Made by a program: the position numbers and the translations under genes
Part shown: piece by piece, positions 33,121 through 46,085 of the stretch
Layout: the number at the start of each line of letters is the position of its first letter
Numbering within the stretch: position 1 is the first letter of the stretch
Source: Carallia brachiata
Taxonomy: Eukaryota > Streptophyta > Magnoliopsida > Malpighiales > Rhizophoraceae
DNA length: 64,000 nt
Direction: 5' to 3'
Assembly: GCA_021464245.1 (NCBI GenBank)
Contig: JADCRB010000070.1
Location: forward strand, 1 to 64,000
The notes under the pieces: model-generated
What the model was told of the DNA's origin: nothing
What the model saw: the letters and a program-made list of their open reading frames with translations, nothing else
Database searches by the model: none

Positions 33121-34518
33121 TTTGCCTCCATAGTGGACCATGAGTCAAACTATTACGGTCCCTTATACCTGTTAACACGCAGACAAGCATTAGACCAAAA
33201 AAAAAAAAAACGAAAACGACAACACAACAAACCATTAACTTCCTCAAAAGCCACACCTACTACCGTTATGGTCACAGAAAATTAATTTAAAATCAATGTT
33301 TGAGGAAACAGTCAAGAAATTCATTCTTAGCCTAAGAGAAAATATCGTCTAAATGGTAAAATGCCACTTCAGATCGAAAAATCATATGTATTTTACATCC
33401 ATAGACAAATCCTCACTTAAATGGGTTATTTTGATATACAAAATATAAATTTCAACCATTGATTCTACTTTCTAAACAAAAAATTTATTTTCAACCCTAA
33501 CGTTAATCTTAAATCGACACCATCCTAAATAATCAACCAAATAACATATGAAAACTAATAAATCGACATCAAGAACCCTAAATCACTCACAAATTACTTC
33601 TTTGAAGTGAAATCATATGTTTTCTAGCCCAATCAAAGAGTTTCTCTTCTGAGTTCCTTTTTTCGGTGGAGAGAAATTGAAGAGAATTTACTGAAGGCTT
33701 GGTTGCAAATAATTTTAGATGTTTTTTCTTACATATATCTATGAGAATATTGTAGTCATTTCATGATTTTCATAACGATTGACTGATGACTTTTAATCAG
33801 AATATATTTTTTCTAATTTTTAAAATTAAGAAATATTAATTATAAATACACTCTATTTTTAAAATAATAAATATAAATTACCTATTTTATAAGCACCCTT
33901 GGATCCGATATCGCCGAGTAGATTAGTTTGCGTTCGAAAAAGGAAAAAGCATCTGTTCAAAAAAACAAAAAAGAAAAAAGCCACAAAAACTAGCACGCAC
34001 GACCGGCCCCCACACATTAAAGCAAGGTCCAAGTCAAGTCGGCCACTTCCTACAGTGCCAGGACAGCTTTATTTTCATTTGCTAAGATGCGGATATGCTT
34101 TTTTCTTTTTTGTTGGTGTATCTGTATTGAATATACGTCAGGCACAATATAAAAATGTATCTATTAAATATGTTTTTCATTAAAAAATTGAATTCAGTTT
34201 AAAAATTTTATAGAAACGCTAAGAACATGTTTCGAATATACCATGAAAATGCTTTAAAAAAAATAATAAAAAAGAAATTATCGATGGCCTGTTGTCCATT
34301 TCTCACGCGGACGGCAAGTCATCATTTTTTTTTTTAATTTTAAAATGAGATTATGTGAAGTATATCCATATATTCAAGTTGTATGCTCATTTTTGTTAGA
34401 TTTTAATTTACATTGCGAGATTTCAAATATAATTAACAAAATTATATCATAAAATTTATTTTAATAAAAAAAATTAAATTTAATCTAAAAATTACTTTAT
34501 AATCTATATTATAATTTA

Positions 34519-34560
<42 letters not shown>

Positions 34561-36372
34561 GTATACATATCATATTTATATTTTAATATTTTTAAAATTA
34601 ACATATTAATATATCTATGTCTATTGTATCTATCTCTACTTGCATCTACGCAGAATTGCTTATTTTCGACACGCAAGAAACAAGTCATCGCCAATCACAA
34701 TCAAATAGAGTTAGAAGCCTGCAAATCTATGGTGCTTACAGTGGAACAGCCAATGGTTGTTGCGCTATCATTGCATGGTAAGTTCACGCAGGTGGCCCTA
34801 TCTAATCCGATTATAGAATTGAAAGATTCGGAAAGTTTTAAAATACATAGATGAGGAAAATGTTTAACGCAAAAACAAAAAGCAATTATTTTTTTTGTAA
34901 TTTTTATATTTTTATTACGTATTAATCTAAACGGTATTACCTATCATAAATGACTAAAATAAAATTGTAAAAGCTTATAAAATTTACTAATAAAGTTAAT
35001 TTATAATAAATTTATACATACTATGCACTAAGAGTAATCTTGTCACTGTCTCGCCGCAATCCTCGGTTCTCTCTAGTTTTTCAATTCGAACAAGGTATGT
35101 TCACACTAGCAACTACCTTACGATAGTTCCAATTGAGAAAAAAGAAGAAAGAAAAGGAGGTTCCCAGCAGGCTCGGTTAGGCCCCATATCTTGGCTCGTC
35201 AATTTTTTTTTTTTTAAATCAATCTCATCATCAAATCTGCCCAATGAAAATCATCAAATTTGTTAGCTCACCGAATAAAAAAGGTGGTGGATTAAAGAAG
35301 AATTTTTTTTATCAAAATTAAAGACGAATTTGATGACTGAATTTAGTGCATTGTCTAGAGATATTAGGCCAAATGGACTATTTAATTGGGAGCCCAAGCC
35401 ATCTAAATTATAAAAATAACAAAAATCTAACTAATCCGACTCTTTTTTCTAAAAAATAAAACTGGCAAATAAACGATGCCCCCTATGTCTTCTATGAACC
35501 CTAATGTGTAAAAAAAAATTTTAAAAAGAAAGAAAGAAAAAGAAAAACCAGGTCTTGATCGTGAGCAACTCCATGGAAGGTCCAATTAAAGCAGACCGAA
35601 GCTATTTCATTCCAAACCATGTATGCAATTGCAACCAATTTAGACAGTGCCAAATTTTAGCAAACGCAAATGCCCAATGGTTGAGGACAAAAAAAAATTA
35701 TTGATTATTCTTCGATCATATTTATTAAATGAATCCAGACTTATTATCAGTTGAAAAAACAACATGCCAAACTACATCATTCTGAAGATGCAACAATTTG
35801 TCACCAAAGGGATTTGTATGAGCTGCTTTTGTCAACAGATGCCGATTAGGGAAAAAGGCAACCTTAAGGCAGCCTAATATTTTTACCAAATGCTCAAAGA
35901 ATATTAACAGCAACAGCAACATCTATCAGCAAAATCAAACACCCACTTATTTCTTCATTTTTGGTCTGAGAAGAAGCTGTTGAGCGATGGGCATGATTTC
36001 TATAGTCATGTTGCCAAGGCAACAAATTTCCTCAAATCGTGCTTTTCATATTTTTGCATGGTTGTCTAAAACTCCAGCAGCCCTATTCTGCTTGTTAATC
36101 CTATTTTAAGGAGGATTAAACACCAAAGACAGTGTTCTGAGTCAGATGCTCAAATTTACTCAACTAATTTGACGCAATTTGTTAATAAAAATAAAAAATC
36201 AGAAGATATATCAAGGAAGATAGAAAATTCACTTCTTTTCTTCGTCTAATACTTCCTTCATCTCGTTTCTCCTCAAAGAATGGGTTCTTAGAAAAGGCAA
36301 ATGGGATTGGAATGGAATATGTCTCGTTAAAGAAGAGGAGTGGCTATCATCAACACTATGCCGCCCTAACCA
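33121..36372 (+). repeat. Tandem duplication copy B (3.25 kb), with empty E1 site
   Basis: Matches copy A (19803-22524 plus 32583-33119) and lies head to tail with it. GTCAA at 35831-35835 is the unoccupied target of E1. No gene is recognised. A minus-strand frame ending at 35725 (HLLTKAAHTNPFGDKLLHLQ) is seen in both copies but matches nothing I know. Confidence 0.92.
34521..34558 (+). repeat. (TA)n microsatellite, copy B
   Basis: About 19 TA units, equivalent to 21208-21246. Confidence 0.9.
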
Positions 36373-39300
36373 CATCATAGAATTAATAGATCCAAAAAAC
36401 AGGCAACTAACTTGATTGGCAAACAAATCACTTGCAATTTTCCTTTTGCAACACTAATGAATATAAGGATCAGAAACCAAGACCTTTCTTTCTTTAATCT
36501 CCGCGCAAAATCGGCCATCATTTCCATCTCCTTCTGCTTTTAATCAGTTGTCTTCGTTCATTTTTGGATTTTTCTTTTTATATTTTTCATAGTATTCTTA
36601 AAATTTGTAGATTTTTTATTTATATTTTTTATAAAAATTTTCGTATCTTTTAGAAAAAAAATTAAGATTTTGTTTAATTTTCATTTAATTAAAAATAAGA
36701 AAAAACTTAGTAGTGTCATTTAAATAACTTCAAAATAGATATAAAGTAATACGAGCTGTTATATGATTAAATTTATAAAAAAAATAAAAAAAATTGATAA
36801 ACTATTAGAACTGTTAGATAAGACTATAAATTACTTGTTACCATCTATCTGAAATTATTTAGTATTTTTCTGAAAAAAATGATGACATCTAATTCTTAGC
36901 AAATCATATGCCAGCAACGTAGCTGCTACGCTAGAAAATGCAGGAGAACATGGGTCTACTGGGTTGATTTATGTCATTGATGTTAATTTTGATGTCCTAA
37001 TGGAACGCAGCGGATGGATTATTTATTTTTGCTCATACGACAAGCTTGAGGTGCGTACATGACGGTTAACTGAGTCTTCCAAGGTGCTTCGTGCATGTGA
37101 CGAATAGCTAAGTCCATGGAAAATTGACCTCCATTATTGCTAGACTTTCTTTTTTGGTAATGATTTATATTATCAAATCTGTATCATGAAATATGTCAAA
37201 ACTTATAGTTATAAAAATAATTCTCAATTTTTTTCTTTTTTGGTTTAACAGATCATGTTTAAAAAAAATTAATACTTTTCACAATTGTAAATTTTGAAAT
37301 ATTTTCTAACATAATTTTTAAAATATTTATCATTATTCTTTTTTTTTTTTTTGCTACATTGGAAAGAAATTTTCGGTAGACTTTGATTCACTAGTCTACC
37401 TCATGTTTTTTTTTTTTTTAATTATGCCACGAGACAAGTTGATTTTACTGTGATTCGCGAGATAGACGCTTGACTTTGGTCGCAAATTCCACTTTGTCAT
37501 TCTCGAATTCTAGTGTGCGTGCATGCTACGAAGAACAGAGACAACCGATCGATCGAAGCTTGAGGGTAGGCTGATTGTGCAGCGGAGGTGGCGGTAACAA
37601 TGGATGGTAAGTGGAGCGGCGGCGAGAGGAGGAGGAGTTCCTTTTGGACAGTCGTGTTAGCAGCCGTAGGAAATCTTTGATTTTATTTAATTTCTTTCAT
37701 TTTAGTTAGTTCTTTTCCATTTTATTTTAGGATGAAAATTTGGGGATTGAGGTACGAGTTAATTATAATTCAAATAGTTTATCGAATTTGTGTCAGTGGG
37801 TTTGGATTTGATTTTTGGTAACACAACTTATCTAAACATCCAACTGATTATTAATCACATATCACCATGTTACCCTAATGAAAAAGTAGGGGATTAAAAA
37901 AAAAAGTAAGAAATTAAATTTTCCAAACATATACTTAATCACACTTAATACTCTCTGAGAGAATTGAGTTCATGACTTATGGCATATAATAAACAATCTC
38001 TCTCATCACAAAACCATAATTTTTGTGACCTTTTCTTTTTCGGGAAAATAGATAAAAGAGATGTTACAAGTCATGATAAACAAACCACACTCTAATGCTG
38101 CACCGACAGTATGTTTATTCTTATTGCTTAGCTTGACACAACTTCGAACCTGTAGACCAAGCAGTTAATTACTCCAAGTGGTAGTACCGGAAGATGTCGA
38201 AGAGTTCCTCGGTGGCCTTTCTTTGTTATGACATGACGATGACTTGACTTGCCCGATGTATTTAGGTTCATACTGGAGATAGCTTATTGAATTGGGAATG
38301 GAAATTTTGTATTTAACCTTTTGTCAATGCCCAGAAAAAAATGTATTTATTGAATAAAAAAAAGTGTATTTATTGTGAGAAAGAAAGCTTGACTTTGGAT
38401 GCAAACTCTCCTTAAATATTAATGGACTTAAAATACATAGATATTACATGAAATTTGGAACATCTATTACTTCTTAATTGTGTAAAAATGTGTAATTCTG
38501 GCAACAAAGAAAATTTAACTTTCATGCAAGAGAATTAAATGTTTTACAAGTTAATTTATTACATAAAAGGCCCTCTGCGTGTGATTTCTTAACCTGACCC
38601 ATCTTCCACAAGAATCTCATGCGGACCACTACACTGGAGCAACAGACAGATAGTACAGGTTAAACGTCATGTGATTAGAAGCATCAGAATCCCATAAGCC
38701 AGTTTTCGGGATTCATTACATGGCCAAATAAAAATTTAGCTATATAATATTTATATTATAATAAATAATATATTTTATATAATTATAAATAAAAAAATAT
38801 AAATTAAAAAAATAATGATAATTTTTTTATTATATATTTTTTTATTACAGTTATACAAAATATAATAATTATTATAAATATAAATACTGTTTTGAAAAAT
38901 TTTCATCTAACATTCTTAACTGAGCTAGATGACGCGCAGTTGGCAGAAACCAGGTTTGAGTGAGTTCGAGCACAATTTTTGTCAGTGCCGCCAGGTTCAT
39001 CAAACAATTTCAAATAATTTTTAAGGACTTGGATGTTGTTTTTGTCGATAATGATTTCCACACGTGATCAAAACTTGCGATGGACCCACTGGACCACATT
39101 CTCAACATCGTCTCTTTTTCATGTGGTCCAAGAATGGTGTGTCCGATGCTTTCGCCATTTTAATGCATAATGTAATTCTTTTGAAGGGGGCAATTACATG
39201 TTTCAAAACTTTTATCTTAGAATTTTGTGTTAAATAAAATTGTAATTGTTATTTTTGAAACTGTGAATGATATTTTTAAAATGTAAAATTAACAATTGAT

Positions 39301-39976
39301 TCAAAAATACCAATTTTAGTTTCAAAAATAACAGTTTCAATTTCATTCAGTACATAATTCGACACAAAAATCACCTACTCACTAATATTTATTTCTTTTG
39401 AAAATACACTAATAATGATATAACATCATTTGATTTTTCTGTTATGTACGTGACTGTCCTTTGTGCCACTACATCTCTTAATGTACGTGCTTGTGTTGTA
39501 AGTGTGTGTAAAAATTAATTCTTATATAAAAAGACCAAGTCATACGACTTGAAACTACATATAGTTCTGAACACAGCGAGTTTATTATAGCTGCGAGCAG
39601 TTCCCAATTAAATTTTGGGTGCTTTTCCATTTACTATAAAATAATCGGCATCTTATGCAATATTGTTTATTTTCCTCAGAAACTAATTAACGATCCGAAA
39701 GGACAAACAAAAATTAAATGCATGATGGCATCAAACATCTAATATTTTCAACTTACTGATAGTAAGACAAATCAAGTCTCAAGTTGTCATAATTTGGGCT
39801 TTCTTACTACATAACACAATATCTATGATAGCAATAACTGATCAAAAACTGTTTTGGGAGGGAGGGGAGCATTATTATATGGTATATGAGTCAAGAATTG
39901 ACCTTTTGCATGGATGAGAAGAATTTCAAGTCGCTTCTTGGGATTCCATACGCTAAATACGCTTGTTAACAGTATA
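36373..39976. other. Intergenic region
   Basis: AT-rich DNA with no recognised gene. The only feature of note is a GC-richer island at 37560-37680 with a 26-codon ORF (37600-37680). Poly-T runs lie at about 37340 and 37405. Confidence 0.55.
37600..37680 (+). CDS. 26-aa ORF in a GC-richer island, possible first-exon remnant
   Basis: AACAATGG is a good plant start context. The frame reads MDGKWSGGERRRSSFWTVVL and stops at 37678-37680. A GTAAGTGG donor-like sequence overlaps codons 3-5. The island differs in composition from its surroundings. It may be a gene fragment; no family recognised. Confidence 0.2.
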   Translation: MDGKWSGGERRRSSFWTVVLAAVGNL

Positions 39977-42564
39977 TTATGCATTGAAGTCAGGCAATGA
40001 GCAGTTTAATCTATTTACTGCGTTAAATAAACATTCCATAATGTGGCATAGTGGATTACGTGGGACACAAGCAAGGAAGCCTATATGCATGATTAGTGCA
40101 TCGTACAGGTTAATAAGCTTCTCATCACACCTCAAGTGGATTGGGTTCACTTTGGCCAGTTGCTCAACAAGAGTTCTATTCTCGAATTCCAGGCAATAAA
40201 ACCAACAACGATTATCAGATCCAGTCCTAGGCAACAACTCAACCAATCTGTTATGTAATGGAGTAACAATTTTTCCAGTATTTGTTTGATTCAAAGCACA
40301 AAATAAATTGTGAAACTAGAACAAAGTAGCAAAAGCGTGCAGGTAAAATACTAGATGGCATTAAGTCTCCTTGAGTTATCAAAGAATAAGCAGGAAAAGG
40401 TGACACGAGTGTTGCAGCTTTTCCCTTTATATTTTCTCATTAGCATCTGTCATTTTATCACTTTTTTTCTTCCCCGTGATAATCAAAGTTCTACAGTTAC
40501 TTGGCTCGGCTGTGATTTTGATATATAATCAATAAACAATCATAATCAGGTGATAAAAGAAGATGGAAAAGAGGATGTGAGATTATAATTGGATCTATAG
40601 GTTGGAAGGAACTGATCATAAAGAGAACATCCTGCAAGAAGGCTGCCATCAGAATACTGTTGAAAAAGAGGATATGGCCTCAGTATAACATCCATAGCTT
40701 TGAAGAATTCAATTATGAAGAGGAGGACATCCTGCGACTAGCTTGCAGCCTCTTTACCAGCAGAATAATGTTGGGCCTGTCATAGAATGATGGGCTGCAC
40801 AACATCCAGCAGATGAGGCAAGCCCAAGGTGCACAAATCCTCTCCATGGCATTGTCCCAAATTTCAAATTGAAAGAAAGACTAACAAAATTATATTGCCT
40901 GGAAGAATTATACTGCAAGTAGTTCTTGACTTGCACTCTAAATCAGAAGAGAGAGAAAATGGAATATCTCAAATAAAGTACTTGAACAGTATCTTACCTG
41001 AACCTCCTTAAGACCCCTGAGGCATATTCTAATTCCTTCTTCCAAACTAACATCCAAGAAACTTAAGTTGCTAAACTATAGTTTCCAATATCTACCCAGC
41101 TCAACTTTCCATGGACTCTATAGGGATCAAAAACATTTTCCTCCAAAGCCAACACTTCAGAGCTACTCTGTACATCAACTTGTGGGCTCTGTATCCACGA
41201 TGAACTCATGGATCACTCAGATGATGACCACCACAATGAATTAGAGAAGTTTCCTCGTGGTGACACTGGTTAAGATTGGCTCTCCAATGTAGACTTTGAT
41301 GGCATTTGCAGTATCCATCAGGGATATGAATATATTCTTCATACATCTTACCATCTCCTCTAAAAGTTGATTAAGGTTATCCCAAAGGCCCTCAGGTGGC
41401 ATTCCTTTTGAAAGCTTCTTGCCTCTGGAGCTTGAACATCATTGGTATCCATTTTTGTTGAAACTTTCTTCACATTAAAAGGTGCAGTTGACTTTACTGC
41501 ATTCTGACATAAGTAGTCATGTGTTAACTGCATATTGTCCACAATATTTTAATTCTACGATAAAGTTTTTCAGCTTTTGAATTAGGTTTGCCATTACAAC
41601 ATGTAAGTTTAAGTTTGTGATAGAGTTTTTTGGCTTATAAACTTCATCCACAAAAGGTAAATATGTTTAATTCAACGAGACAATTTCTTGTTCAAGTTTT
41701 AAAACTGTGACCTCCAAGACTATAATTGTGTACAGTAGCTCCTGAGCCTGTCAAAGCATATGAAAGAGTATTTATTATTGATTTGAAACCCTGATGGTAT
41801 CAGTCCCTGTATATGAAATGTAAGCTAGAACACACAAACCTACCAATAAACACCTGTGATTTACCTTATTGATACTCCATCTCAATTAACTAAAAATCAC
41901 TGAAGTCAAGGCAATCTCATTAAATGGAAAGGTTTTCCAATAATTGATAAAGTTCAAAACATTTGCTTTAATATAAGCTCTTTCCAAACATTTGCTTTAT
42001 TATAAGCTCTATGGAAGACCATATATACAAGCTTCTTGACATTGCTCTGAGCCACTTCCAAAATTACACCCTTATACAATTCAATTATGGGGAGCTGAAG
42101 GAAATAGGGACGTCCTGAATATTGTCAAGCAAAAAAGAAAAAAATTGTAACAAGAAATCAGTGGCCTAAGAATCAGTCAAGAAAATTAAACTACCCCTTA
42201 GCCAAAGTTGCAAACCAGGAGGTCCTTTGAATAGGCTTTGTTAAGAGAAGGCTACCAACATTGTATCAGAAGTGGACAATGGTGGCAAAATACAACAACC
42301 ATCGAATCCAGTACCTAAAGCCATGACCGTGCAAAGAATTTGACGTGTACGCACAAATGAAGTCTTAAGAAAACAATGTTTAGAGTCTACAAACTAAAAT
42401 GCGCACGTTATAGCACAAAGGCAAAATAAAATTTTAGAAACATAGCATACATGTAGTGGGAGGCATGACGCGCAAAACAATTTTGAAAATTTTTTTTCCT
42501 TAGCATTTTCCAAAATGGCATGCACTTCCATTTCTTCTTGCAACAGCTGTTGTAATCTTTGTAC
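39977..42564 (-). pseudogene. MIP1-type leucine zipper / DUF547 protein gene, decayed
   Basis: Pieces appear in the right order on the minus strand. An exon from 42564 (after a CGCAG acceptor) encodes VQRLQQLLQEEMEVHAILEN, the MIP1 leucine-zipper. About 41350-41290 encodes LLEEMVRCMKNIFISLMDTA, the conserved linker. About 41190-40998 encodes NVFDPYRVHGKLSWVDIGNY, then a TAA stop where the family has a glutamate, then VSWMLVWKKELEYASGVLRR, ending at a GTAAG donor. About 40175-40055 (after an AATAG acceptor) encodes the DUF547 start TLVEQLAKVNPIHL and INLYDALIMH, with three residues (AFW in relatives) deleted. Later DUF547 sequence is unrecognisable. The stop, deletion and frame changes show a dead gene. 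The family's function is not well known. Confidence 0.8.
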
Positions 42565-43168
42565 CTGCGACAAGGCAAAACCTATAAGGTACGGAATCAT
42601 TATACAATGGCAATTTAGTGAATTTCCTCATGCAACTCTGGGAAAATACAGTGATAAAAGAGTTTACAACAACAAAATGCGTGCTCAGTCACTGCCATTA
42701 TTATGACCAAATCGCACCTAAAAGCCAAACTACAGAAACAACATGGCAACAGGCTTTCATGGGTAAAGAACTCGCATCCTATTCAAGTTGGAATTTGCGA
42801 GGATAAAAAGTATTGTACTTGGTGCATGATCCGAGACTTGTAGGACATTCAACGATGTTGCTTGCCTAAAAACCATAAAAAATTGGTTATTAAAATGTCA
42901 GCTGTGGCTACAGAAGAGGAGACAACATAAATGAGTGCTAGTGGACAAACTATAAAAATATAAAAAAGTTAGCACAGATGAAATCAATTAGCTAGAGAGC
43001 ATAGAGGATTCTGAAACGTTGCAAGGGAAATTTCAAAAGGGATTTATATTTAAAGGCAGAGAGTGTTTGATTCAACAAAGCATATCAAAATTTAGTAGGA
43101 AACTTCTGGCATACTATTGATATCGCTAACAGCAAATTACAATGTGGAAAATATAAATTGAAGAAGGC
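42565..43168. other. Upstream part of the decayed zipper/DUF547 gene, up to the E2 insertion
   Basis: No further exon could be assigned with confidence. A short minus-strand frame near 42865-42800 (ASNIVECPTSLGSC) may be exon-derived. E2 is inserted at 43173. Confidence 0.35.
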
Positions 43169-43173
43169 GTATG

Positions 43174-43969
43174 TGTAAACATATTAAAAAAAAAAAAAAA
43201 AGGTCAAGTCTTTTGAAATTGACAACGCCGACTTTGAAAAAAAAATTTTCAAAAAAAATATATTCCTTTCTCACGATGTTTTCACACGGGAAAGAAATCC
43301 TATAATTAGGTACCTGTCCCTCAGTTCAAAACATATTCAGCAAATCTGTAAACAGAAAAATTTAGAGAATTTGAGAGAAAAAGAAAATTTTGAAAATCTC
43401 TTAAGAAAATTTCTCATTTTCTTGCGTGCTTTTACTCTGCAGTATACTCTCCTAACTCCTTTTTGAGAGATATTTCAGGGGTAAGCCCCAAAAAATTTGC
43501 TGTTTCCATTTCTAAAATTATTTTTAGGTTTATATTCTCGGATCGCTTTAGATCTGAATTTCTGAGAATATAGATCTAAAAATATCAAATTACTACAAAT
43601 CCGGCTGAGATTAAGTCTCATACGGCCCTCAGCAAAATCCAGGCAGGTCATCCGAGAACAAGTCCCTTCGACCCTCGGTGAAATTAAGTCAGATCGGCTC
43701 AGATCAGATCTCTGTGGTTCTTAACCATAGTCAAAACGTCCAAATCAGATCTGGTTTCAGTCTACCCAGTTCAAGAAAAAGTTGTGAAAATTATTTCTGT
43801 CAAGATCAAACTCGTACAGCCCTTGACGGAGTCAAAAAAGGAACACTAATCGGAAGATCTACGGAGATCAACCCCACGTAAATTTTCTTTTATTTTTAAA
43901 TTTTTATTTGTAATTTATTTTTTGTATTTTCTAGTTTAATTGTTTTAGACTCGAAATTTACTCGTTACA
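43174..43969 (+). repeat. E2 5' LTR (796 bp)
   Basis: Starts TGTAAACATATTAAAA and ends CTCGTTACA. Compared with the 3' LTR it lacks about 20 bp of one hairpin arm, and the TATA box is altered (CTATAATTAGG at about 43300-43310 instead of CTATAAATAGG). The shared R/U5 region starts near 43596. Confidence 0.92.
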
Positions 43970-44193
43970 AATTTTTGGCACGCCGGATGGGACATCTTCA
44001 CCTCCCATCTCTTGTTCCTAAAAAAAAAAAAAAGAGGTAAAAGGGGAGCCGAGAGAAAAAAAAAAGAAAAAAAAAGAAAAAGAAAAAAAAGTAAAAAGTA
44101 AAAGTAAAAAAAAAAAAGTAAAAAGTAAAAAAGTAAAAAAAAGGTTAAAAAAAAGTAAAAAAAAAAAAAATTTACAGGTGTTCAGCACATCAA
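43970..44193 (+). other. E2 leader: primer binding site and A-rich GTAAAAA repeats
   Basis: AATTTTTGGCACGCCGGATG follows the LTR, matching the E1 PBS region with small changes. Then an A-rich stretch broken by GT, G and GG, and TTTACAGGTGTTCAGCAC before the ATG. Confidence 0.55.
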
Positions 44194-45800
44194 ATGGCAC
44201 CGAAAAGGAGTACAACTGCTGCCACAAAAAAGAAGACAACGGCTCCACTGCCTGCATCAACTATCCTACCTGGGTACGCAGGTTCAGAAACTCTGGGACG
44301 GACACAATTTCTTGCCGTCCAAACCCGACAAACATTCGAAACGGAGAGTCACAGCTTGCACCAACAGGACTCTCCCCTGACTCTCTTGCCGCATGGAGGA
44401 GGAGTAGATCACCCACCCCGATTGAAGTTGGGGGCAACACAACGAAGCCCGCTCAACAGAATCCAACTTATTCTGTAAAGATCCACACAGAGGAATCAGA
44501 AGAGTTCTCTCCCCCAGTCTTTCGCGGAGCCTCGTCTGTTGCCGTCATGATGACCAACACAACCAGTACAGAAGAAAGAATTTCAGAACTGGAGAACAAG
44601 ATTTTGCAGCTAATCAGAGTCGTGGAGGAAAAAGATCAACAGATCGCCGCTCTCAAAGGAAAAGCTCCGATCCAAATTGATCCCGAGATCCGCGAAGAGC
44701 AACCATATCCACCCGGTTTCACTCCAAAAGCCACACCAGCCGACGTCTTCACTGCAGAAAAGCGACCAGGTAGTTCTACACAGCTGCCACCCTCGAATTC
44801 TATAGCTTCGCTATCTGTTCAACAATTGCAGGAAATGATAGCTAATACGATCCGCCTGCAACAAGCTACATCCTTCCAAGGATCACAGATGTACGTCAAA
44901 CCGTACACCAGACGGATCGAAAGTCTCAACATGCCTTGGGCTACCAGCCGCCCAAATTTCAACAATTCGACGGACGAGGCGATCCTAAACAGCACATCGC
45001 CCACTTCGTTGAAACCTGCAACAACGCAGGGACTTATGGAGATCTCTTGGTGAAGCAGTTTGTTCGTTCACTCAGGGAGACCGCTTTCACCTGGTTCATA
45101 AATCTTGAACCAGAATCGATCGACAGTTGGGAACAGCTACAACGAGAGTTCCTCAACAGATTTTTCAGCACTCGAAGGACGGTAAGTATGATGGAGCTTA
45201 CCAGCACCAAACAAAGGAAAGGAGAGCCCGTTGTCGAATACATCAACAGATGGCGTGCCCTCAGCTTGGACTGCAAAGATCCTGACGGAGACTTCTGCCG
45301 TGGAGATGTGCATCCAGGGAATGCATTGGGAGCTGTTATACATCCTGCAGGGTGTCAAACCCCGAACCTTCGAAGAACTGGCGACCCGCGCACATGATAT
45401 GGAGATAAGCATCCAGACTTCCGGAGGCACGGTTCCCATCCAGTTGGACCAGCAAGGAGGCAGAAGGGAGATTAAGAAACCCAACAGTTCTGGAAAAGGA
45501 AAAGAAGTGATGACTGTTGAAGCCGCACCAGTAAAAGTGGGAGCTAAAGCCAAGGTAAATCCTCCGACTCAAATAACTCACCTAAAACAACAGGAAAGGC
45601 GGAATGTGACATTGCGAGAGTTGGAGCAGAAGCAATATCCATTCCCCTACTCAGACGTCCCCGACATTCTTGAACAACTCCTAGAGGCGAAGCTAATCGA
45701 ACTCTCAGAGTGTAAGCGGCCAAATGAAAAGGATCGAGTCAACGATCCAAGATTCTGCAAATATCACCGGATAGTAAGTCATCACCGAGAAGTGTTTCGT
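44194..45800 (+). pseudogene. E2 gag, frameshifted
   Basis: ATG at 44194 (MAPKRSTTAATKKK). Frame changes lie near 44350, 44935, 45285 and 45783. The coiled coil (EERISELENKILQLIRVVEE), capsid domain (FQQFDGRGDPKQHIAHFVET) and the first part of the C-H-H-C motif (CKYHRIVSH at about 45756) are present, with bases missing in the last. The N-terminal third differs from E1 by several percent; the capsid part is nearly identical to E1. Confidence 0.8.
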
Positions 45801-46085
45801 TGAAGGAGCTAATCATGAAGCTCAAAAGCCAGAATAAAATCATTCTGGACCAGGAAGGCATAACTTCTGCAAACCAGACCACCATCACTTCAAAACCATC
45901 AGAAGAGGTGACACATCATAAGGAGGAGCCGCTCGACAACAAAAAGTCGACTACGGAGAAGGTATATGAAGCTCTCCAAACCCTTCTCGCTAACCCTCAG
46001 CTGTTTATAGCTTTGCAATCAACAGAAGTGTGGCAAAATCAAGTCAGCAATACTCTCCAGACCTCAGCTGAATCACAGTCATCAA

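Noticed and set aside
34624..34854. 76-codon ORF in tandem copy B
   Set aside because: Copy A has a stop at the matching place and I see no domain.
35725..35922. Minus-strand ORF in the tandem duplication (TKAAHTNPFGDKLLHLQ)
   Set aside because: Short, without a known match; kept only as a note since both copies share the text.
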